A stretch of 64,000 bases of DNA from Pseudanabaena minima (GTDB lineage Bacteria; Cyanobacteriota; Cyanobacteriia; Pseudanabaenales; Pseudanabaenaceae): the NCBI RefSeq assembly GCF_051131155.1, contig NZ_CP159508.1:4650001-4714000 (forward strand), written 5' to 3'. The notes beneath the pieces were generated by a model. It was not told the DNA's origin and searched no databases. It saw only the letters and a program-made list of their open reading frames with translations. Below, one piece after another: positions 53,256 to 61,544 of the stretch. The position numbers and the translations under genes are program-made. Each line of letters starts with the position of its first letter. Position 1 is the stretch's first letter.

Positions 53256-53720
53256 CTAAGCGCCAAAATTTTCTTTTAATACTTCGTCATTTTCATCAGC
53301 GATCGCTGCCACAATCGTGATGATCCGAGAAATTTCCGCAGGTGAAAGATCCTCGACAGACCGAGAACATAGCACCAGTACTTGATCATTCTGGATAGCA
53401 TACCTAGCTTCAAAGGTATCAGCAGCATTTTTTTCTAAAAGCCAGCGCGTCATTTTTGCTTCATCTTTAAATGGCGCAGCTAATACTGTCGAGAAAACAG
53501 TAAAGGTATCATTAGGCTCGGTTCCAGTAATGTTGACAACTACCTCTACAGTGCCATATTGAAATTTCCAAGTATCCTCGGTCTGGTTCTCAAGAGCCGA
53601 ATTGTCAGCATCCATACTGGCGATGACAGTCTGGATCGTTTGCACAATGTGATTAGTCGGAGGTGCAAAACTAGATTCTGCTTCTACAGGAGTTATTGGC
53701 GATTCTGTTGTGAAGGTCAT
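53256..53720 (-). CDS. YbjN-domain protein
   Basis: 154 aa from ATG 53720. The YbjN fold (a type-III-secretion-chaperone-like fold) is seen as VQTIQTVIASMDADNSALEN, FTVFSTVLAAPFKDEAKMTR, NAADTFEARYAIQNDQVLVL and LSPAEISRIITIVAAIADE. Function is unknown; cyanobacterial members are common. The upstream in-frame extension to 53768 seems not part of the gene. Confidence 0.8.
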   Translation of the reverse strand: MTFTTESPITPVEAESSFAPPTNHIVQTIQTVIASMDADNSALENQTEDTWKFQYGTVEVVVNITGTEPNDTFTVFSTVLAAPFKDEAKMTRWLLEKNAADTFEARYAIQNDQVLVLCSRSVEDLSPAEISRIITIVAAIADENDEVLKENFGA

Positions 53721-53827
53721 AGTTATATATCTAGTTACTATCTGCCAATAGTGTATAGCAAACGTCAATGTTTTTTATCAAACACCAACAGGGCGTTTGA
53801 TCACAATGTAAGTTTTGCTTATGACAT

Positions 53828-53882
53828 AAAACCCAAAAGATAAGTGGCGGCGCGAAGCGCCGCCACTTATCTTTTGGGTTTT
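53828..53882. repeat. 55-bp palindrome, AAAACCC outer arms, loop GAA
   Basis: Perfect 26-bp arms closed by GGCGGCGC-GAA-GCGCCGCC. It lies between two minus-strand genes (DUF2808 upstream, YbjN downstream). Confidence 0.9.
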
Positions 53883-53898
53883 GATTTGTCCTAGCTAT

Positions 53899-54534
53899 TT
53901 AATAACGTGAATCGTAGAAGCTGAGCCTGCCATAACCAAGAAAGTGTGAATTTGGGCGATCGCCTTGAGGAAAGGCAGTTACTCCAAACAGATAAACGCC
54001 GTCATAACGCGGATTGCGGACAGGTCGCAGTCCTACAATTAGCTTACTGTTAAGCTGACTATTAGCAGGAATTGGAGGATCAAAAGTAATTGTCACTTTA
54101 TCGCGATCTTGACTTGGCAAAATCTCAGTTTTACTTTTACTGGAAATAGCGATACGCTCTCCTGAAGACAATTGCAAATAGGTAATCGTTTCATTGCTCA
54201 GAAAATCAACCGCATCAAAACCTTCTGTCTGATAAAATTCTAGCTTTTGTAGAGGTTCTCCCATATTTTGAGGTAAGGCGATCGTAAAGTAATAGGTCGC
54301 ACTCCGAGCATAAATCCGATTTACAGTGGTTTCCGCATCCAAAAGAAATGGCAATTGCACAAAATAGGTTTTACCATCACGTAACTTCACAGCCTCTGCT
54401 GAAGGATTTAAAAAATTACTAGAGGTGAGATTTTGATCGTTACCTACAAAAAATGGTGTAGCCAAAATTGACAGAGTAGAAATAGGTAGCAATGCGATCG
54501 CAGTCATAACTTTTTTACGCATTTTTTTCACCAT
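53899..54534 (-). CDS. DUF2808-domain exported protein
   Basis: About 211 aa. Signal peptide VMTAIALLPISTLSILATPF, then the DUF2808 domain: TYYFTIALPQNMGEPLQKLE, VTITFDPPIPANSQLNSKLI, VGLRPVRNPRYDGVYLFGV and the terminal FLGYGRLSFYDSRY. A cyanobacterial family of unknown role. Starts at 54558, 54534 or 54522 are possible; the signal peptide favours the last two. Confidence 0.85.
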   Translation of the reverse strand: MVKKMRKKVMTAIALLPISTLSILATPFFVGNDQNLTSSNFLNPSAEAVKLRDGKTYFVQLPFLLDAETTVNRIYARSATYYFTIALPQNMGEPLQKLEFYQTEGFDAVDFLSNETITYLQLSSGERIAISSKSKTEILPSQDRDKVTITFDPPIPANSQLNSKLIVGLRPVRNPRYDGVYLFGVTAFPQGDRPNSHFLGYGRLSFYDSRY

Positions 54535-54649
54535 AAAGACGTACCGTTTTGCTAGCATTGTAGGAATAGCTACTTTTTCGCAGCGATAGGCTTACCGAAA
54601 GCCTGACTATCTCATTAAATGCTATCTCATTAAGATAGAGGTATCTACT

Positions 54650-56323
54650 GTGGTTTCTTCCCCTCCAACATCGTCGAATGCAGTACTAAATCTTGAAGGT
54701 TCTCTTTCTTCTAGTGCTGATTCCCCTATCCCAGATTCTGATCGTACCACAGACAATATAACTAGTCGTTCAATGATTGCTATTCTCGATTTCGGCTCTC
54801 AGTACTCGGAGTTAATTGCTCGACGTATCCGTGAGACACAGGTTTATTCGGAAGTTTTAACCTATCATATATCAGCCGAAGCTCTGCTGAAGTTTAACCC
54901 TAAGGGGATCATCTTATCAGGTGGTCCTAATTCTGTTTATGATGCAGGCGCTCCTCAATGCGATCCTGAAATTTTCAATTTAGGCATACCTATTTTAGGT
55001 GTTTGCTATGGAATGCAATTGATGGCGAAGCAACTCGGCGGTAAGGTCGAGCAAGCTGATCGCGGGGAATATGGTAAAGCTGAGTTACAAATTGATGATC
55101 CCACAGATCTACTCACTAACGTAGATACAGGTATCACCATGTGGATGAGTCATGGCGACTCCGTAATTGAATTGCCTGAAGGATTTGAAGTATTAGCCCA
55201 TACTTCTAATACTCCCTGTGCGGCGATCGCCGATCATGAAAAAAAGCTATATGGGGTACAGTTCCATCCTGAGGTTGTCCATTCCGCAGGTGGTATGGCA
55301 ATGATTCGTAACTTTGTCTATCACATTTGTGGATGTGAGCCAAGTTGGACAACTGATGCTTTTATCGAAAATTCGATCCGTGAAATTCGCGCTCAAGTTG
55401 GTGATAAACGGGTATTACTAGCTCTTTCAGGTGGCGTAGATTCTTCTACTCTTGCCTTTTTATTGCATAAGGCGATCGGCGATAAACTCACCTGTATGTT
55501 TATCGATCAAGGCTTCATGCGAAAGCTAGAGCCAGAACGTCTTGTCAAACTCTTTGAAGAACAGTTCCATATTCATGTTGAGTATGTTAATGCTCGCGAA
55601 AGATTCCTTGAAAAAGTGAAAGGAGTTACCGATCCTGAGCAAAAGCGGAAGATTATTGGTGGCGAATTTATTAGTGTATTTGAAGAAGAATCTCAACGCT
55701 TAGGACCTTTTGACTTCCTTGCTCAAGGCACTCTCTATCCAGATGTCATTGAATCAGCAGACACCAATGCTGACCCTGTCACTGGTAAACGTGTTGCTGT
55801 CAAAATCAAGAGCCATCACAATGTAGGTGGGTTACCTGATAATCTGCGATTTACTCTCGTAGAGCCACTTCGCAAACTCTTTAAGGATGAAGTGCGTAAG
55901 GTTGGTACAGCGCTCGGACTTCCTGAAGAAATCGTCAAGCGCCAGCCTTTCCCCGGTCCTGGTTTAGCAATTCGGATTATTGGTGATATTACGAGCGATC
56001 GCTTAAACACTTTACGTGATGCTGACTTGATCGTGCGTCAAGAAATCAATCGCGCAGGTCAATACAATAACCTCTGGCAAGCGTTTGCGGTGCTGTTGCC
56101 GACAGTACGTAGTGTTGGTGTGATGGGAGATAAGCGGACTTATTCGCATCCTATCGTTTTGCGCCTTGTCACCAGTGAGGATGGCATGACTGCGGATTGG
56201 GCAAGGGTTCCCTACGATCTATTGGAAACTATTTCCAATCGGATTGTCAATGAAGTGGAAGGTGTCAATCGAGTGGTGTTAGATATCACATCCAAGCCAC
56301 CTGGCACGATTGAATGGGAATAA
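54650..56323 (+). CDS. guaA: GMP synthase (glutamine-hydrolysing)
   Basis: 557 aa from GTG 54650, or 516 aa from ATG 54773 (MIAILDFGSQYSEL), the usual family start. Glutaminase triad Cys in ILGVCYGMQLMA and His in YGVQFHPEVVHS; ATP pyrophosphatase loop ALSGGVDSSTLAFLL; dimer domain HHNVGGLPDNLRFTLVEPL and IRIIGDITSDRL. It converts XMP to GMP with glutamine and ATP. All active-site parts are present. Confidence 0.97.
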   Translation: MVSSPPTSSNAVLNLEGSLSSSADSPIPDSDRTTDNITSRSMIAILDFGSQYSELIARRIRETQVYSEVLTYHISAEALLKFNPKGIILSGGPNSVYDAGAPQCDPEIFNLGIPILGVCYGMQLMAKQLGGKVEQADRGEYGKAELQIDDPTDLLTNVDTGITMWMSHGDSVIELPEGFEVLAHTSNTPCAAIADHEKKLYGVQFHPEVVHSAGGMAMIRNFVYHICGCEPSWTTDAFIENSIREIRAQVGDKRVLLALSGGVDSSTLAFLLHKAIGDKLTCMFIDQGFMRKLEPERLVKLFEEQFHIHVEYVNARERFLEKVKGVTDPEQKRKIIGGEFISVFEEESQRLGPFDFLAQGTLYPDVIESADTNADPVTGKRVAVKIKSHHNVGGLPDNLRFTLVEPLRKLFKDEVRKVGTALGLPEEIVKRQPFPGPGLAIRIIGDITSDRLNTLRDADLIVRQEINRAGQYNNLWQAFAVLLPTVRSVGVMGDKRTYSHPIVLRLVTSEDGMTADWARVPYDLLETISNRIVNEVEGVNRVVLDITSKPPGTIEWE

Positions 56324-56350
56324 AGAAGAATGGATGACAATCATCCTTAA

Positions 56351-56390
56351 GAAATCGGTATAACCGCCAACTGGCGGTTATACCGATTTC
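56351..56390. repeat. 40-bp palindrome after guaA
   Basis: Perfect 18-bp arms GAAATCGGTATAACCGCC / complement, loop AACT, between guaA and the DUF3095 gene, both plus strand. Confidence 0.85.
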
Positions 56391-56440
56391 CCTTTATTGC
56401 TAGGATTAAGTAGCTGATGATCGCATTTAAAGCTACAGGT

Positions 56441-57640
56441 ATGAGTATTCAAGACTTTCAAACCCAAAATACGAATTCTGAGAAATTTTATGCCGATCTA
56501 CCCGTTCTTCTAAATTTTGCTGATATTACCCATAGCGAAAATTTCTACTCAGTTCCCAATGACTGGGCTGCCATTATTACTGATATTGCCGATTCTACTA
56601 AAGCGATCGAGGATGGTAAGTATAAAGATATCAATCTCTTAGGTGCTTGTTCCATTATTGTAATTTTAAATATAGTTGGAGAATTAGAGATCCCCTTTGT
56701 ATTTGGTGGTGATGGTGCATCTATTCTTATTCCCTCAAAGTTTATCCCAGAAGCTGAGCAAGCATTATTGGCTGTACAGAAATTAGCTAGCGAAGAATTT
56801 AATCTTAAATTACGCATAGGTATTGTTCCACTTGCAGTTATTACGTCAAGCTACGACATTAAAGTTGCCAAGCTCCGTATCTCTGAGAACTACGTGCAAG
56901 CGATCCTCAGAGGCGGAGGGATCAGCTATGCGACACGTTTGGTTAAGGATCAAGCAACAATGGATTTGTATAGTCCTGTGCACAAAAACTCCTATCCGAT
57001 CGCTGATTTCTCTGGCTTAGAATGCCGTTGGCAAGATATCCCTACCCGTCATGAGGAGATTCTTAGTTTAATCATTTTTGTGACGGCTCCTAGTCAAAGC
57101 CAAATTGATCTCCTCTATCGGGAAGTAATTACCCAAATTGAGCGAATCTATGGTCAGGGGATAGACTGTAACCCTGTTGTATCCGATAACTTGCAACTTG
57201 CTTTTAAGAACAATAACCTATCGTCAGAGACAAAGGTTTTTACTGCTTCTCAGGGGTGGCTAAAACAGAAGTTGTATTTGTGGAAATTACGCCTGATTAA
57301 TCTACTGGGGTTGATCTTTATGACATTTAATATTCAAATTGGAGGATTTAATTGGGGGGAGTATAAGCAAATTGTTTCCGAAGCCACTGACTTCAAAAAA
57401 TTTGATGATGTCCTCAGAATGGTGATTTCTGGTAAAGCCAGACAACGCCAAAAATTAACTGAGTATCTAGACAAAAAGTTTAAGGAAGGTCGGTTAGTTT
57501 ATGGCTTTCATGTGTCAGATCGCGCCCTGATGACTTGCTTAGTGTTTGAGCGCGATGGTCGTCAGGTGCATTTTGTGGATGGAGCTGATGGGGGCTATGC
57601 CTTAGCAGCCAAAAACATGAAAGAACTGATGAAAAGTTAG
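56441..57640 (+). CDS. DUF3095 protein, nucleotidyl-cyclase-like fold
   Basis: 399 aa from ATG 56441 (ATG 56417 also in frame). The DUF3095 body includes FYADLPVLLNFADITHSENF and WAAIITDIADSTKAIEDGKY, with Asp residues placed like the metal ligands of class III cyclases, and PFVFGGDGASILIPSKF, like the second Asp of the same fold. The C-terminus FHVSDRALMTCLVFERDGRQ ends HFVDGADGGYALAAKNM. No substrate is known; a cyclase-type activity is only inferred. Confidence 0.8.
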   Translation: MSIQDFQTQNTNSEKFYADLPVLLNFADITHSENFYSVPNDWAAIITDIADSTKAIEDGKYKDINLLGACSIIVILNIVGELEIPFVFGGDGASILIPSKFIPEAEQALLAVQKLASEEFNLKLRIGIVPLAVITSSYDIKVAKLRISENYVQAILRGGGISYATRLVKDQATMDLYSPVHKNSYPIADFSGLECRWQDIPTRHEEILSLIIFVTAPSQSQIDLLYREVITQIERIYGQGIDCNPVVSDNLQLAFKNNNLSSETKVFTASQGWLKQKLYLWKLRLINLLGLIFMTFNIQIGGFNWGEYKQIVSEATDFKKFDDVLRMVISGKARQRQKLTEYLDKKFKEGRLVYGFHVSDRALMTCLVFERDGRQVHFVDGADGGYALAAKNMKELMKS

Positions 57641-57660
57641 TAAACTCTTTGTCTTAGGAA

Positions 57661-57750
57661 TGAAAATTAATTAACTTGTGCAATTAAACCCAAAATTTGT
57701 TGTGGCGGGCGAAGCCCGCCACAACAAATTTTGGGTTTAATTAATTTTCA
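57661..57750. repeat. Long palindrome with 29-bp inner arms, loop GAA, and split outer arms
   Basis: The inner perfect palindrome is 57682-57742 (AATTAAACCCAAAATTTG..., closed by GCGGGC-GAA-GCCCGC). The outer arm TGAAAATTAATTAA pairs across a 13-nt asymmetric insert in the left side. It lies between the DUF3095 gene and gshA. Confidence 0.88.
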
Positions 57751-57855
57751 TCCATTAGTAGAGATTCTTACTTGCTGTATGTCTTAAGGCATCTTTAAAG
57801 CGATCGCATTGCACGGTAGGCTAATAAGAGTGTCTATAGCAAAAGGAAACCTCCC

Positions 57856-59001
57856 GTGCTTTTATCCAAAGGCTTTGAAGTGGAAATCTATACCTCTACA
57901 CCAACGGGGGATGTGGTGGGCTTTAGCGATCGCATTGTGGCTAATCTAAATGGGTTTGTGCGTGAGCCAGATAGTCGCAATGTCGAATACATCACACCAC
58001 CATTTCACAAATATGAGCCATTGTTAATAGCTTTAGTGGAGCCGCGTCAGAAATTACGCAGCTATTTGCGATCGCTTGGTGATTACACTTTGATGCCAGG
58101 GAGTACGCTAGCTTTGGGTGGGGTCGATCATTTTTATCGCTCTGATCCTCAGAATCCTTATCACACTTATATTGAGCAGACCTATGGCACGAATGTGGTC
58201 ACAGCTAGTATTCATATTAATGTTGGTATCCCCGATCTGGAATTATTAATAGCTGCCTGTCGTTTGGTGCGCCTCGAAGCACCACTTTATCTTGCCCTGA
58301 GCGCTGCATCACCATTTCTCGATGGTAAGGCAACAGGTTTCCATTCTTCACGTTGGCAAATGTTTCCCAAAACTCCAAAGCTAGTTCCTTTATTTAGCAG
58401 CCATCATCATTTTGTGGAATGGACAGAACAGCAATTGCAGCTAGGGACGATGCAAAATGTGCGTCATCTTTGGTCATCGGTGCGTCCCAATGGTGATAAT
58501 CGTCCTTATAACCTTAACCGTTTAGAACTGCGAATCTCTGATCTAGTGATCGATCCCGTCGCTTTACTGGCAATTACTGCACTTCTGGAGATGCGCCTAA
58601 ATCAATTTCTCGAAGCTGGAATTGGCTCATCGCTTGATCCCCTTGCACCCAATGCGACTAAGTTCACACCCGATGAACTCGCAACGATCGCCGATCAAAA
58701 TGAAGTTGCCGCAGCAACTAGTAGCCTTGATGCCGTATTAACCCATTGGCAAACAGGTGAACAAATCACCGCAAGGGAATGGATTGCTAATCAATATGAA
58801 GAATTGCGATCGCGTGCGAAGGATAATGGCGTGTGGTGTTTCCTTTCCCCCTTGAAAAAAATTCTTGAACAAGGCAATGAAGCACAACATTGGTTGGCTG
58901 CTTATAACAATGGACTTAGTCCGCGCCAAATCATGACCGATGCGATCGCTTCTGCGGAACAAATGGATAAAGAACTGGCAGAAGCTTTATTGTTAACCTA
59001 G
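57856..59001 (+). CDS. gshA: Glutamate-cysteine ligase, cyanobacterial type
   Basis: 381 aa from GTG 57856 with AAGGAAA upstream. It matches the cyanobacterial GshA group: LSKGFEVEIYTSTPTGDVVG, EYITPPFHKYEPLLIALVEP, TYGTNVVTASIHINVGIPD and LEARL-like NRLELRISDLVIDPVALLA. It makes gamma-glutamylcysteine from Glu, Cys and ATP, the first step of glutathione synthesis. Convergent with the Uma2 gene; the palindrome 58995-59039 holds both stop codons. Confidence 0.92.
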   Translation: MLLSKGFEVEIYTSTPTGDVVGFSDRIVANLNGFVREPDSRNVEYITPPFHKYEPLLIALVEPRQKLRSYLRSLGDYTLMPGSTLALGGVDHFYRSDPQNPYHTYIEQTYGTNVVTASIHINVGIPDLELLIAACRLVRLEAPLYLALSAASPFLDGKATGFHSSRWQMFPKTPKLVPLFSSHHHFVEWTEQQLQLGTMQNVRHLWSSVRPNGDNRPYNLNRLELRISDLVIDPVALLAITALLEMRLNQFLEAGIGSSLDPLAPNATKFTPDELATIADQNEVAAATSSLDAVLTHWQTGEQITAREWIANQYEELRSRAKDNGVWCFLSPLKKILEQGNEAQHWLAAYNNGLSPRQIMTDAIASAEQMDKELAEALLLT

Positions 59002-59039
59002 AGAATAGAGAGTGCTTTGCACTCTCTATTCTCTAGGTT
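58995..59039. terminator. 45-bp palindrome shared by two convergent stop codons
   Basis: Perfect 21-bp arms closed by GAGTGC-TTT-GCACTC. The gshA TAG (58999-59001) is in the left arm and the Uma2 stop (59026-59028) in the right arm. A bidirectional terminator by position. Confidence 0.8.
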
Positions 59040-59601
59040 CTGATTCAAAGTTAATGCGGTTATATAAAACTGATGTGGCGATCGCTACTTCAAAGGAAGC
59101 TAGGGAAATAGTCGCATCGTTTTCATAGGCAGTAAATATCCAGCGATCGCCTTCTTTATAAAAATGTTCGACATACTTGCGATCTTGAGAAATGAGCAAA
59201 TATTCCTTGAATGAGGAAATAGTCCGATAGGATGCAAATTTGCCAGTCCGATCATAGCTGGCTGTGGATGGCGATAAAATTTCGGCAATCAAAATAGGAT
59301 TGACTAAGGTATCTTTTCGTCCTTCTTGATATTCCAATGGCTCAGCCATGACCATTACATCAGGGTAAGTGGCAATACGGCGATCAGGAAGCCAGAGGCG
59401 TTGATCGTTGACAAAAACTCGATAGGGACTTGGTAAAGCTATATGTAGCAAAGATAGTAAGTTAACAACAAGAGTATTGTGTGTGGGTGTACCGCCAGTC
59501 ATCGGATTGATTTCTCCATCAATGTATTCATTTCTTGTCTCTGAAAGAATTTCACGATCAAAGTACTCGGTAAGGGAATATTTTTGGGTGAGAGTTAGCA
59601 T
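59026..59601 (-). CDS. Uma2-family (DUF820) PD-(D/E)XK protein
   Basis: 191 aa. Family features: LTEYFDREILSETRNEYIDG, NTLVVNLLSLLHIAL, TYPDVMVMAEPLEYQ with Asp, NPILIAEILSPSTASYDRTG with Glu, and YRTISSFKEYLLISQDRKYV with Lys. These fit a restriction-endonuclease-like active site. Cyanobacteria hold many copies; function unknown. Confidence 0.9.
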   Translation of the reverse strand: MLTLTQKYSLTEYFDREILSETRNEYIDGEINPMTGGTPTHNTLVVNLLSLLHIALPSPYRVFVNDQRLWLPDRRIATYPDVMVMAEPLEYQEGRKDTLVNPILIAEILSPSTASYDRTGKFASYRTISSFKEYLLISQDRKYVEHFYKEGDRWIFTAYENDATISLASFEVAIATSVLYNRINFESEPRE

Positions 59602-59664
59602 AATTACCTTCTTAAGTTGAGAGTATTTTGCAGAGATGCTTTGCGACCCTACAAAAGTAGGTTT

Positions 59665-61470
59665 TTAGGGAGATAAAACTAAAGCTTTGGGAATAGCGCT
59701 AATTAGTTTTTGAGTATAGGGCTGTTGGGGATTGGTGTAGATGGATTCGGCTGTGTTTAGTTCGACGATTTCGCCTTTGTTCATGACCATGATGCGATCG
59801 CTCATAAACTTGACTACGCCAAGATCATGGGAAATAAAAATGTAGGTTAAGCCAAATTCTGTTTGTAATTCTTTTAAGAGATTGAGAACTTGTGCCTGTA
59901 CGGATACATCAAGGGCGGAAACAGGTTCATCAGCGATGATTAATTTGGGATTGAGCGCCAAGGCTCTGGCTATACAAATACGTTGACGTTGACCACCTGA
60001 GAACTCGTGAGGATAGCGGCGCATGGCACTTTTAGTCAAGCCCACACGTTCTAGCAAATATGCGACTCTTTCTCGTCTAGAGTCGGCTTTGCGATAACGT
60101 TCAAAGCGCTCTTGATGACTGTGAACGATCAATGGCTCAGCGATCGCATCACCGACACTCATGCGTGGATTGAGTGAACCGTAAGGATCTTGAAATACTA
60201 CTTGTAGATCACAGCGTAATTTTTGTAATGCTTCTCCTTTGAGGCGAGAGATTTCGCGTCCTTCAAATTTAACAGAACCCATCACGCCATTAGTTAAGCC
60301 CAGAATTGCTCGACCTGTAGTGGTTTTGCCACAGCCAGATTCGCCAACTAGTCCAAGGGTTTCACCACGATAGACATCAAAGCTAATGTTGTTGACAGCA
60401 ACGAGATAGCGTTTTTTGAGTCCTAAAATGCTGCGAATTGGGAACTCAATTCTGAGATTCTGCACGGAGAGAATTGGTTCTTGTTTTTGCAATTCTGCTA
60501 AACGTGCAACAGTTTCCTCAGGTGGAACTACTTCTAAATAACGAGGATCAGATGGCTCTTTTTCCACCATCTGCCCGTTCTGTATTTCCATAAAATCGCT
60601 TACCGTTGGCAATAGGCGCAACTGGCGATCAGGCTGTGGACGGCAAGCGATTAAACCCTTGGTATAGGGATGTTTTGGTGTTTGGAAGATGGCTTGTGTA
60701 TCACCAGTTTCGACAACTTCCCCTTGATTCATGACGATCGCCTTATCCGCAATCTCTGCCAAGATACCTAAATCATGGGTAATAAAAATCATCGACATCT
60801 GACGCGATCGCTGAATTTCTTTGAGCAATTTCAGAATTGTCGCTTGTACGGTTACATCTAGTGCCGTTGTCGGCTCATCAGCAATAATTAACTGCGGATT
60901 GCAAGAAATCGCCATCGCAATCATCACCCGTTGCAATTGACCACCCGAAAGTTCATGGGGATAGCGTTCAATTAATTGCTCAGGATTGGGTAATTGCACT
61001 TCCTGAAATAGCTGAATCGTGCGTGCTTCTGCCTCCTGCTCCGATACTTTTTGATGCAACCGAATGGCTTCGATCACTTGATAGCCGCAAGTAAACAAGG
61101 GATTGAGCGATGTCATCGGCTCCTGAAATACCATCGAGATGCGATCGCCTCGGTATTTGAGCATTTTCTGTTGTGACACGTGCACTAGATCAATCGGAGA
61201 TTCACCACTGGGGCGAAATATAACTTCCCCATTCGTGATTTTGCCAGATTCTCCCAACAATCCCATGATTGCTAAAGCTGTTGCCGATTTGCCAGAGCCA
61301 GATTCGCCAACGATGCCAAGGGTTTGTCCTTGAGCAAGGTCAAAGGAAATATTTTTGACAGCATGGACGAACCCTTCATCGCCCCTAAAGCTAACCTGTA
61401 AATTACGCACAGAAAGCAAGAAATCTTCAGTCTGGGCTGGAGTTTGGGCTAAATCGAGGGGTTGTGACAT
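59665..61470 (-). CDS. Fused oligopeptide/dipeptide-type ABC ATPase (two nucleotide-binding domains)
   Basis: 601 aa with two complete ATPase units. Unit 1: GESGSGKSATALAIMG, LSGGQLQRVMIAMAISC, LIIADEPTTALDV. Unit 2: GESGCGKTTTGRAILG, FSGGQRQRICIARALAL, LIIADEPVSALDV. Each ends with the oligopeptide signature (HPYTKGLIAC, QPYTQKLISAIP). It corresponds to DppD plus DppF in one chain, like GsiA or YejF. Permease and binding-protein genes are not next to it. Divergent from the gamma-carbonic anhydrase gene. Confidence 0.93.
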   Translation of the reverse strand: MSQPLDLAQTPAQTEDFLLSVRNLQVSFRGDEGFVHAVKNISFDLAQGQTLGIVGESGSGKSATALAIMGLLGESGKITNGEVIFRPSGESPIDLVHVSQQKMLKYRGDRISMVFQEPMTSLNPLFTCGYQVIEAIRLHQKVSEQEAEARTIQLFQEVQLPNPEQLIERYPHELSGGQLQRVMIAMAISCNPQLIIADEPTTALDVTVQATILKLLKEIQRSRQMSMIFITHDLGILAEIADKAIVMNQGEVVETGDTQAIFQTPKHPYTKGLIACRPQPDRQLRLLPTVSDFMEIQNGQMVEKEPSDPRYLEVVPPEETVARLAELQKQEPILSVQNLRIEFPIRSILGLKKRYLVAVNNISFDVYRGETLGLVGESGCGKTTTGRAILGLTNGVMGSVKFEGREISRLKGEALQKLRCDLQVVFQDPYGSLNPRMSVGDAIAEPLIVHSHQERFERYRKADSRRERVAYLLERVGLTKSAMRRYPHEFSGGQRQRICIARALALNPKLIIADEPVSALDVSVQAQVLNLLKELQTEFGLTYIFISHDLGVVKFMSDRIMVMNKGEIVELNTAESIYTNPQQPYTQKLISAIPKALVLSP

Positions 61471-61483
61471 AGGTTATTGGCTG

Positions 61484-61544
61484 GCATATTGTTTATTATT
61501 ATAAGAGCCTGCTAAGCACGCTCCTACAATAATAAACAATATGC
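61484..61544. repeat. Inverted repeat filling a divergent promoter and the next start codon
   Basis: Arms GCATATTGTTTATTATT (61484) and its complement (61528-61544) are perfect, with a 27-nt middle holding a small GAGC/GCTC stem. It lies between divergent starts at 61470 and 61541; the ATG of the plus-strand gene is within the right arm. Confidence 0.8.
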
